From positions 1 through 8,095 of the forward strand of contig CAYUNT010000201.1 of the NCBI GenBank assembly GCA_964446285.1: a DNA stretch of 8,095 nucleotides. The letters are read 5' to 3'. Within the stretch, counting starts at the first letter, position 1, and each line of letters begins with the position of its first letter. The position numbers were made by a program, and so were the translations under genes. This DNA is from CAYUNT01 sp964446285. Its GTDB lineage: Bacteria; Sumerlaeota; Sumerlaeia; SLMS01; CAYUNT01. The notes under the pieces were generated by a model that saw only the letters and a program-made list of their open reading frames with translations, was not told the DNA's origin and ran no database searches. This document shows, piece by piece, positions 1-5,131 of this stretch.

Positions 1-289
1 TGACCCGCGTTCCGGTGACCGGAACGGTGCCGGGTGTAGTGCTGGTTCCGGTGGGGATCTTCAAGACCTGCCCAGCGTAGATGAGCGAGGGATTGACAAT
101 GCTCTGGTTGAAGGCGAGAAGCTGCGAAACGCTGGTTCCAAAGCGCCAGGCAATGATTGCCAGGGTATCGCCCCAGCGCACGGTATAGGTGCTGGTGGTG
201 GTGGACGGAGTCGTTGGGGTTGGCGAAACGGTGCCGCTCGAAGTGATATTGATCACCTGGCCCGGGTAAATGCGGTTGATGTTGGTAAT
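1..289 (-). pseudogene. LysM-domain protein remnant, cut at both ends
   Basis: LysM modules bind the glycan chains of peptidoglycan or chitin and are usually found in secreted or surface proteins. The minus-strand frame encodes one full LysM module at about 187-53: it opens YTVRWGDTLAIIAWRFGTS, passes the LLAFNQ segment and ends YAGQVLKIP. Upstream of it, at 289-245, sits only the C-terminal third of a second module (NRIYPGQVINI), joined by a Ser/Thr/Pro-rich linker. A similar Thr/Pro-rich linker follows the full module and runs off the window edge, so the 3' end is missing for that reason. The 5' end is different: the N-terminal half of the upstream module is absent, the frame runs into a 7-mer repeat array at 290-293, and it reaches an in-frame stop at 332-334. 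No start codon or signal peptide is present. I read this as a gene broken by the repeat block; a chimeric assembly join at the repeat is the main alternative. Confidence 0.75.
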
Positions 290-292
290 TTG

Positions 293-355
293 TGAGTGGT
301 GAGTGGTGAGTTGTGAGTGGTGAGTGGTGGGTTATGATCTGTGGGTTGTGAGTTA
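293..355 (+). repeat. Heptad array A: nine degenerate TGRGTKG 7-mers
   Basis: Nine consecutive 7-base units fill this interval without slippage: TGAGTGG twice, TGAGTTG, TGAGTGG twice, TGGGTTA, TGATCTG, TGGGTTG and TGAGTTA. The units vary mainly between A/G at position 3 and G/T at position 6. The array starts within four bases of the last LysM-like codon. It is the reverse-complement counterpart of the nine-unit array at 460-522. Such short degenerate heptads resemble the STRR-type intergenic repeats known in cyanobacteria, but I claim only a similarity of kind. Confidence 0.9.
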
Positions 356-416
356 AGAGAGGAGAAACAAAAGGGCTGAAAGGACTTGAGAGAAGACCTG
401 CCACGGAAAACGAAAG

Positions 417-445
417 CACTGACCACTGGCCACTGACTCACTGCC
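417..445 (+). repeat. Short CACTGRC heptad array
   Basis: Three contiguous 7-mers, CACTGAC, CACTGGC and CACTGAC (417-437), are followed after a one-base slip by CACTGCC (439-445). It is a second heptad family lying in the spacer between arrays A and B, just upstream of array B. The remainder of that spacer (356-416) is purine-rich with no feature I can identify. Confidence 0.6.
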
Positions 446-459
446 CACTTCTTCGCTCG

Positions 460-522
460 CAACCCACAACTCACAACTCACAACCCACAACCCACCACTC
501 ACAACTCACAACCCACAACTCC
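460..522 (-). repeat. Heptad array B: nine CAAYYCA 7-mers, inverted relative to array A
   Basis: Read on the plus strand, nine units follow without slippage: CAACCCA, CAACTCA twice, CAACCCA twice, CCACTCA, CAACTCA, CAACCCA and CAACTCC. Their reverse complements (TGGGTTG, TGAGTTG, TGAGTGG) are the same units as in array A at 293-355. The two arrays are therefore equal in length (63 bp) and inverted, separated by about 104 bp, and could pair as a long imperfect stem. Confidence 0.9.
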
Positions 523-530
523 CTATCACG

Positions 531-557
531 TCCCTTAGGTCCCTTTCGTCCTTTTCT
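531..557 (-). repeat. Degenerate 9-mer repeat, three units
   Basis: On the plus strand the units read TCCCTTAGG, TCCCTTTCG and TCCTTTTCT. In reverse complement and rotated, they give AGGGACCTA-like units that differ by one base from the TGGGACCTA 9-mers at 1271-1306. The same 9-mer family therefore lies next to a heptad array in both gene-poor gaps. Apart from this and a weak promoter candidate, the stretch 523-663 shows nothing I can identify. Confidence 0.55.
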
Positions 558-568
558 TCTTTTATCTC

Positions 569-599
569 ATTAAAATCACCACTCCGCCCGGACCGTCAA
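569..599 (-). promoter_or_regulatory. Weak promoter candidate reading toward the LysM remnant
   Basis: On the minus strand a -35-like TTGACG (594-599) and a -10-like TTTAAT (569-574) each match the sigma-70 consensus at five of six positions. The spacer is 19 bp, longer than the usual 16-18. It lies between the small membrane gene and the repeat block and could have served the original LysM gene. It is a pattern match only. Confidence 0.2.
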
Positions 600-663
600 G
601 GGGGGCGCTTGTGCATTTTTGTGAATTCTGGATTTCAGTATGTGTTGAGGACTTGGCGGTGAA

Positions 664-1044
664 TTATCCCTCGATTTCCTTCAGTTGTTTTTGCAGTTCC
701 TGGCGTCTCTGCTGAAGTTCCCGCACATGCGTTGTGGCTTCCATATATTTCGTCCCGCCCTTGGGGTTGCGCCGGATCAGCCAAAGGAATGTCCGGATCA
801 CCGCGAACACGCAAATGGCGCCGCCCACCCACATCGCATAATGCGCATATTTGTCATGGCCCGGGATGGGAAGCATGCCGCCAAATTGCCACCAGGCCAG
901 CACCAGGGCCGCCAGAATATAATAGCTCCATGGAAACGACGCGTTTCGCGTATTCAGCGACGGCAGGCGGGTTTTGCCCAGTTCCGCGTTAATCTGACGA
1001 TCCAGTTCGGCGATTTCAGTTTGGAGTTGCGCGCGTGTAGCCAT
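664..1044 (-). CDS. Small two-helix membrane protein with coiled-coil ends
   Basis: I do not recognise the family. The 126-residue product has a charged N-terminal helix (about 3-23, heptad-like QLQTEIAELDRQINAEL), two hydrophobic segments (about 39-58, rich in Trp/Tyr, and 69-90), and a strongly charged C-terminal helix (about 104-125, VRELQQRRQELQKQLKEIE) with coiled-coil character. The basic stretch RRNPKGGTK after the second segment, by the positive-inside rule, puts both termini in the cytoplasm with a short outside loop near 59-68. The two terminal helices could pair with each other or mediate oligomerisation. The start is supported by GGAGAGG at 1052-1058, seven bases upstream of the ATG. 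The gene is 317 bp downstream of alr, with repeats between them, so it probably has its own promoter. No catalytic motif is visible; function unknown. Confidence 0.7.
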   Translation of the reverse strand: MATRAQLQTEIAELDRQINAELGKTRLPSLNTRNASFPWSYYILAALVLAWWQFGGMLPIPGHDKYAHYAMWVGGAICVFAVIRTFLWLIRRNPKGGTKYMEATTHVRELQQRRQELQKQLKEIEG

Positions 1045-1175
1045 AGTTCAACCTCTCCGCAAGATGGGATTCTCTTTAGAATGTCCCGCGTTTGCAGGCA
1101 ATCCCAAAACGCACGAGTCCGATCCCAGAGCATTCCAGGCTATGCGCCCGGCCCCTGGATCAGGTATTCCATGCA

Positions 1176-1202
1176 GGATAGCACGCCCAGGGCATGCTGT
1201 CC
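1176..1202. promoter_or_regulatory. 27-bp inverted repeat overlapping a promoter-like sequence
   Basis: Two 13-base arms around a central base match at 11 of 13 positions; both mismatches are A/G transitions. The inner core is GCACGCCC-A-GGGCATGC on the plus strand. On the minus strand the arms also supply a -35-like TGGACA (1198-1203, five of six) and a -10-like TATCCT (1175-1180, four of six), separated by exactly 17 bp, which is the palindromic core. This points toward the membrane protein gene starting at 1044, about 130 bp away. It could be an operator inside a promoter, or a hairpin in the alr read-through transcript. There is no U-run after it, so a standard terminator is unlikely. The dyad is certain as sequence; its role is inferred. 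Confidence 0.4.
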
Positions 1203-1270
1203 ACAAAATCAGCGGATGCCCCACCCAAGAGCGCGCCTCCACCGCCCTTGCACGCTCACGTAAAGCATAA

Positions 1271-1306
1271 TGGGACGAATGGGACCTATGAGACCTATGT
1301 GACAAA
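1271..1306 (+). repeat. Degenerate 9-mer tandem repeat, four units
   Basis: Four consecutive units: TGGGACGAA, TGGGACCTA, TGAGACCTA and TGTGACAAA. Positions 1, 3, 5 and 6 of the unit are nearly invariant. It belongs to the same family as the units at 531-557 but is on the opposite strand. It lies in the 317-bp gap between alr and the membrane protein gene. The remaining part of that gap (1045-1270) holds the inverted repeat at 1176-1202 and otherwise nothing I can support. Confidence 0.75.
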
Positions 1307-1325
1307 GGAGTCGGAAAAAAGTCTG

Positions 1326-1360
1326 CAACCCACAACCCACAACTCACAACTCGCAACCTC
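1326..1360 (-). repeat. Heptad array C, five CAAYYCA units abutting the end of alr
   Basis: On the plus strand the units are CAACCCA twice, CAACTCA, CAACTCG and CAACCTC. This is the same family and orientation as array B at 460-522. The array touches the alr stop codon region, so it would be transcribed as part of the alr 3' untranslated region. Confidence 0.8.
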
Positions 1361-1364
1361 CTTA
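1356..1364 (-). promoter_or_regulatory. Consensus Shine-Dalgarno sequence overlapping the alr stop codon
   Basis: The minus strand reads TAAGGAGGT, with the TAA being the alr stop. All nine bases match the usual complement of the 16S rRNA 3' end. A GTG follows nine bases after GGAGG, at 1345-1347, and opens a 99-codon frame ending just before the next gene. That frame has only about half G/C at third codon positions and is partly made of repeats, so it does not look coding. The site may be fortuitous, or a relic of a gene lost to the repeats. Confidence 0.35.
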
Positions 1365-2588
1365 CTTCCCCTCTTCAAACACCCTCGGAACGCGGCGGCT
1401 GACGCGGCAGGTCACTTCGTAGGGAATCGTTCCCAGCAAGGCCGCCATTTCCTCGGCCGAGAGCGCCGCGCGCCCTTCCGGGCCTTCCGGCCCGCCAAAC
1501 AGCACCACGTCGTCGCCCACCGACGCCTCGGGAATATCCGTCACATCCGCAAGAATCTGATCCATGCACACCCGCCCCCGGATGGGCGCTCGCCGTCCGC
1601 GGATCACAACCTCGCCGCGATTCGACAATCCGCGATCGTAGCCATCCGCGTAGCCCACGGGCAGCAACGCAATGCGCCGTTCCGCCGGGCAGGTGTAGAG
1701 GCGTCCATACGACAGGCTGGCGCCCGCCGGATGGGTGCGGATCATCGCGATCCGCGTCATAAAAGTCATTCCAGGAAGCAGCGGAATTGTCCGTTCGCAT
1801 GTGGGATCGGGATAATGGCCGTAGAGAATCACGCCCGGGCGGACGCCGTCGAAAAACACATCTGGATGCTGGAGAATGCCACCGGAATTGCAGGTGTGCA
1901 TGTAAGGCGCCGGATGCCCCGAGGGCAGGCAGCGACGGAAAATCTCGACTGCGCGGACAAAACGCGCCGCCTGTTCGCGCGTATAGGCTCGATGTTCCTC
2001 CGAGCCGCCGTCCGACACGGCAAAGTGCGTGAAACAAGCCTCCCAATGCAGGCCCTTGAGCGCGGCCAGTTCCGGCGCAACCCGCTCGACTTCCGAGGCG
2101 GCGAATCCAAAACGCCCCATGCCCGAGTCAATCTTCAGATGCGCCACGGCCTCACACAGCCCGCCCCCGGAATGCGCCTGCCCGGCGCCAGAATGCGCCT
2201 GCCCGGCGGCCGAGCAAGCCGCCTCCGAGAGCGCCCGGGCCATCTCCAAGCTTCCCGTGGCTACTTCGATTCGCGCCGAAACCAGCGTGGGCGCATCGGG
2301 CGGAAACGCAGGTCCCAGCAAAAGAATCCGCGCCCTGGGAAAACGCTCGCGCGCTTCGAGCGTCTCATCCACCGTGGCCAGCGCCAGCCCCCACGCGCCC
2401 GCATCGAGGCACGTCCGCGCCACCTGCGCCATGCCGTGGCCGTAGGCGTCTGCCTTCACCACAGCCCACACGCGCCTCTCGGCTCCCACGCGGTTGCGAA
2501 TGGCGAGAAAATTGGCCCGAATCGCCCCCAAGTGCACAATAGCCCGGGTTGGGCGATGAAAGTGAATTGAGTTCGAGGAAAACGACAT
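1362..2588 (-). CDS. alr: Alanine racemase (PLP-dependent, fold type III)
   Basis: Interconverts L- and D-alanine in the cytoplasm, supplying D-alanine for the peptidoglycan stem peptide. The 408-residue product begins with the typical RPTRAIVHLGAIRANF strand and helix. PLP-binding Lys45 lies in VVKADAYGHG, and the conserved Arg159 (the PLP pyridine-nitrogen contact) in KIDSGMGRFGF. NSGG (234-237) and RPGVILYG (250-257) follow on the barrel. The catalytic Tyr294 (SYGRLY) opens the C-terminal beta domain, which carries GYADGYDRG and the CMDQ motif (341-344). The family usually has 360-390 residues; the excess is partly a Gly/Ala/His-rich insert near 125-144 containing a 7-residue tandem duplication (GQAHSGA, GQAHSGG). 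The start is the only ATG before the conserved N-terminus; AGGG lies seven bases upstream, a weak ribosome site. The gene starts 63 bp after the hotdog gene and is probably co-transcribed with it. Confidence 0.97.
   Translation of the reverse strand: MSFSSNSIHFHRPTRAIVHLGAIRANFLAIRNRVGAERRVWAVVKADAYGHGMAQVARTCLDAGAWGLALATVDETLEARERFPRARILLLGPAFPPDAPTLVSARIEVATGSLEMARALSEAACSAAGQAHSGAGQAHSGGGLCEAVAHLKIDSGMGRFGFAASEVERVAPELAALKGLHWEACFTHFAVSDGGSEEHRAYTREQAARFVRAVEIFRRCLPSGHPAPYMHTCNSGGILQHPDVFFDGVRPGVILYGHYPDPTCERTIPLLPGMTFMTRIAMIRTHPAGASLSYGRLYTCPAERRIALLPVGYADGYDRGLSNRGEVVIRGRRAPIRGRVCMDQILADVTDIPEASVGDDVVLFGGPEGPEGRAALSAEEMAALLGTIPYEVTCRVSRRVPRVFEEGK
2170..2211. repeat. In-frame 21-bp tandem duplication within alr
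   Basis: Two adjacent 21-base copies, 2170-2190 and 2191-2211, share their first 18 bases and differ only at the end. The unit is a multiple of three, so the reading frame is preserved, and it encodes the repeated GQAHSG(A/G) segment. It falls before the KIDSGMGRFGF motif, in a region where alanine racemases vary in loop length. Confidence 0.85.
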
Positions 2589-2651
2589 AAGAAAACCCTG
2601 TAAGGTATAAGAAATGCGATGTCTGGCCGCGCTATTTGGACGATTTTGATT

Positions 2652-3215
2652 CTATGAGGTTTCCGCCGCGGAAGGCGCCGCCGCGCAAGATGCCGCGGAT
2701 TGGGGCGTTGCAGGAGGAGTTGTTAGTTCCGACGCCGGGGCATACAAGCCGGTAAGGTCCGCGGCGTTTCCGAAGGAATTCACTTTCACCAGCGTAACTT
2801 TGCCGCGCATAAGCAGATGCCCGTTTGATTCGGCGCGGACTTCGATGGCGGCCTCCACATGCCGGCGTCCGAGCGCGGTGATGTCGGCCCGCGCGGTCAC
2901 GGCCCCATCCTGCGGTATAGGTTCTTCCCAGGAGCATTCGCAGGCGCGCAGAACGTCGATTCCGTTTTCCTTGCCCGATGCGGCGACGATGGCGGCCTCG
3001 ACCGCCACGCCCAATGGAACTCCACTCATCGGATGAACGCCGCGCGCCGGCGGGCGGTCCGAGCCGGGAGGCGTAGTGCATAAAAACGCCAGCAAACCGG
3101 GTTGAAGCCGGATTTGCGCCCAATCCCGGACGGTCAATTTTCCGGGATTCTTGCGGTAATGCATCAGAATTTCAGGAATGGGAAATCGCGTGCGTGACAA
3201 GCCTTTTCGAGTCAT
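2652..3215 (-). CDS. Probable hotdog-fold protein (thioesterase-like)
   Basis: Hotdog proteins usually act on acyl thioesters of CoA or acyl carrier protein; the exact substrate here is unknown. The 187-residue product has a pattern like the PaaI/4HBT group: a Gly/His-containing turn and central helix (GVHPMSGVPLGVAVEAAIVA, about 59-78), then strands ending EEPIPQDGAVTARADI (97-112), GRRHVEAAIEVRA (117-129) and HLLMRGKVTLVKV (133-145). Residues 160-187 form a low-complexity Ala/Ser/Thr/Pro tail. No single catalytic residue is secure, although a His in the turn before the helix (His61) is suggestive. The ATG at 3215 is preceded by AGAGG about 11 bases upstream, so the start is only moderately supported; an ATG at codon 18 is possible. 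It starts 120 bp after the lipoprotein gene, whereas the genes upstream overlap, so it may be expressed separately. The assignment rests on my reading of the strand pattern, not on a unique signature. Confidence 0.6.
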   Translation of the reverse strand: MTRKGLSRTRFPIPEILMHYRKNPGKLTVRDWAQIRLQPGLLAFLCTTPPGSDRPPARGVHPMSGVPLGVAVEAAIVAASGKENGIDVLRACECSWEEPIPQDGAVTARADITALGRRHVEAAIEVRAESNGHLLMRGKVTLVKVNSFGNAADLTGLYAPASELTTPPATPQSAASCAAAPSAAETS

Positions 3216-3335
3216 TCCAATTCAGGCCTCTTTAGTGAATTGCCCCCTGGGTAGTTTCGGCCTCCCGGCTCCGCAGAGCAATGCGCCAGCCGCAAAATGC
3301 CAGAAAAAACTCATCCCCCGCCGCGCGCCTGCGAA

Positions 3336-4616
3336 TTACGGCCTGGCTGGCCTTGGGGCGAGCGGCGAAATGGCCGGGCGGGCGAATGCCCCCTGGCGCA
3401 GATCCCTCAGGATCGAATCCGCGGAAACGCCTTCCCATAGCGTGAACCCCGGCGCGCCTTTGGCCCGAAGCGCGGATATTTGTTCGCTGACCACCGCCGC
3501 GCCATGCCCCGCGGAAATCCCATAATAAATCGGCGCAATGGACCCAAGCCGCCTTTGCGTCCATTCCACATCTGGAATAAGGTTCCTTTGATAGAGCATG
3601 GGCATGACGGCATCCACATACTTGCCCTCGATCCACGCGGGCCAGTCCTGCCCTTTTTCATCAATGATCGTGGGGGGAACGACAGCGGCAGTGATCGCGC
3701 AGCCAGGAAAACGTCCGCGAATAGCCTGCGAGAGGCGGCGCACAAAGCCCAGAGTTTGCTGCTTGCGCCATCGGTCCCACGCGGCGGCATCTGGCGATCC
3801 ATTGGCGAATTCGGCCGCAAGTTCAATTCCCGTGTCTGCCTTGAAATGCTCGCGGCACCACGCGCAATGGCAGAATCGCGCATCGGGAAACCGCACGCGG
3901 TCCAGGTTTAGGCCGTCAAAAGGAAACCGCTCAAGCACCTCCGCATACAATTCTATCAATACATCCTGCGCGGCGGGATTGGCGGGGCAGAGTGAAAAGA
4001 AATCTCCCAGGTTTTCGTTGTGGATGCGCGGCGAACCATCCGCGGCAAGGGCTGCCAGTTCCGGGCGCTTGTCGAGAATCGGCCCCTGGCTCGGGTCCTT
4101 CGAGGCGTCGCGAGTGTAATAGGTGAAAAATCCGTATTCCGTCCAGGCTTCCGCGCGCATTCCCCGCTCGTGAATCGCGGGAACCAGCCAGTCGAGAACA
4201 CGAGCATCCGAAGCGGCCAGGTCAGCCCACTCGGGGAGAACTTTGCTCTCGGGATACATGACGTATCCACGCGCCTGGACGACCACATAAATCGTGTTGA
4301 TGCCGCCGTCGCGCAGGCGGTCGAGGCGCGCGGCAAGATTCTCGCGTCCCTCGCGCAATTGAGCCTTGTCGAGCCACACACCGCGCGATTCGCGCATTGG
4401 CGGCTCGCCCCCCGGGGGAGCCTCAGGGGGCGCCGGAGTGGCAACAACAGGAGCGGATGGGGTTTGCGTGGGCACGGGTGCGGGCGAAGGGGCCAGGGCA
4501 ACCATTGGCTCGGGCGCGGTGGCGGGCGCTGTTGCCTGGCGCGCTCCGCAACTCGCAATGGCCAATACCGCAAGGAATAAAACAACTCCGAACATAATAC
4601 GGCATCGTTTCTTCAT
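3336..4616 (-). CDS. Lipoprotein with GHL10-like (YddW/DUF187) glycoside hydrolase-type domain
   Basis: The 426-residue product has a short basic start (MKKRCR), a hydrophobic stretch and a lipobox ending LAIASC with Cys23 as the lipid-modified residue. Gly follows the Cys, with no Asp retention signal. A Pro/Ala/Thr-rich linker (24-74) leads to a barrel-like domain (about 76-410). Its opening, RGVWLDKAQL, then GGINTIYVVVQARGYVMYPES, and the hallmark FDGLNLDRVRFP (233-244, Asp239) match the GHL10 family. Later motifs are DAVMPMLYQ (335-343) and the PGFTLWEG strand. Members are suspected of acting on surface or wall polysaccharides, but substrates are mostly undefined. A CHCAWC cluster (Cys249, 251, 254) may bind metal or form disulfides. 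The start is fixed by AGGAG at 4625-4629, eight bases upstream, and by the ATGA overlap with sufE. The frame remains open further upstream, but that extension lies inside sufE and would lose the signal peptide. Confidence 0.87.
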   Translation of the reverse strand: MKKRCRIMFGVVLFLAVLAIASCGARQATAPATAPEPMVALAPSPAPVPTQTPSAPVVATPAPPEAPPGGEPPMRESRGVWLDKAQLREGRENLAARLDRLRDGGINTIYVVVQARGYVMYPESKVLPEWADLAASDARVLDWLVPAIHERGMRAEAWTEYGFFTYYTRDASKDPSQGPILDKRPELAALAADGSPRIHNENLGDFFSLCPANPAAQDVLIELYAEVLERFPFDGLNLDRVRFPDARFCHCAWCREHFKADTGIELAAEFANGSPDAAAWDRWRKQQTLGFVRRLSQAIRGRFPGCAITAAVVPPTIIDEKGQDWPAWIEGKYVDAVMPMLYQRNLIPDVEWTQRRLGSIAPIYYGISAGHGAAVVSEQISALRAKGAPGFTLWEGVSADSILRDLRQGAFARPAISPLAPRPARP

Positions 4617-5131
4617 GCATCCGACTCCTGAGAAGCAGTATCGCTTGAAACTGCGCCCGACGCCGCGCAACCGCCGCCATGCGCTCCGCCACCGCCAGCG
4701 CCCTTTTCCGTTTCGCCGCGCTGGAGGGCAAGCGCATGTTCGCGGATGCGATTCATCATCGAAAGCAGCCCATTCGAGCGGTTGGGCGTGAGATTCGCGA
4801 GCAGCCCCGTTTCGCACAGAAAATCCGCGGGAGTATCGAGGATTTCCGCCGGTGTGCGCCCGGAATACACCTTCAGCAGCAGCGCGATAAGGCCCTTGAC
4901 GATGAGCGCGTCGCTGTCGGCTTCGAAGAAAACGCGCCCATCCTCGATGCGCGCGCGAAGCCACACCTGCGAGGTGCAACCATCCACCTTGCATTCATCC
5001 GCATGATATTCGGGCGCCAGCGGCGGCAACGCCCGTCCAAGGTCGATCACATAGGCAAACCGCTCTTTCCAATCGTCCATGAGGGCGAATTCTTCCGTGA
5101 TGGACTCAATGGTTTCGCGGATTTCCTTCAC
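4613..5131 (-). CDS. sufE: SufE-family cysteine desulfuration / sulfur acceptor protein
   Basis: SufE takes persulfide sulfur from the cysteine desulfurase SufS and passes it to the SufBCD scaffold for Fe-S cluster assembly in the cytoplasm. The N-terminal helix pair reads FALMDDWKERFAYVIDLGR, typical of the family. The active-site Cys52 lies in CKVDGCTSQVWL, followed by LIVKGLIALLLKVYSGRTPAEIL and LTPNRSNGL, both diagnostic. The family core ends near residue 140; the last ~32 residues are a Gly/Ser/Ala-rich tail including a GGGGAHGGGC run, which is not part of the usual fold. Translation starts at GTG (5129-5131), overlapping the ppk2 stop as GTGA, with GGGGGA at 5139-5144 as ribosome site. 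Its own TGA overlaps the lipoprotein ATG. No sufS or sufBCD lies in the window, so its partner must be elsewhere. CsdE is a possible alternative name for the same fold. Confidence 0.93.
   Translation of the reverse strand: MKEIRETIESITEEFALMDDWKERFAYVIDLGRALPPLAPEYHADECKVDGCTSQVWLRARIEDGRVFFEADSDALIVKGLIALLLKVYSGRTPAEILDTPADFLCETGLLANLTPNRSNGLLSMMNRIREHALALQRGETEKGAGGGGAHGGGCAASGAVSSDTASQESDA

Noticed and set aside
253..474. 73-codon minus-strand frame through the heptad arrays
   Set aside because: Its peptide (SQPTDHNPPLTTHNSPLTTH type) is just the translated repeat, and its end lies in the wrong frame over the LysM remnant.
293..522. Possible CRISPR array
   Set aside because: The units are 7 bases long, degenerate and contiguous, with no 25-40 bp repeats separated by unique spacers and no cas genes.
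1194..2570. 458-codon plus-strand open frame antisense to alr
   Set aside because: The opposite strand has all alanine racemase motifs. This frame runs through the 7-mer and 9-mer repeats (giving NGTNGTYETYVT-like peptides) and has no recognisable fold.
3216..3335. Terminator between the lipoprotein and hotdog genes (a T-run follows GC-rich sequence)
   Set aside because: No stable stem directly precedes the T-run on the minus strand, so it does not meet the form of a rho-independent terminator.
4617..4994. N-terminal extension of the lipoprotein frame by 126 codons
   Set aside because: It lies wholly inside sufE in another frame, is Arg-rich and repeat-poor, and would bury the clear signal peptide and lipobox. 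The ATG at 4616 has its own AGGAG.
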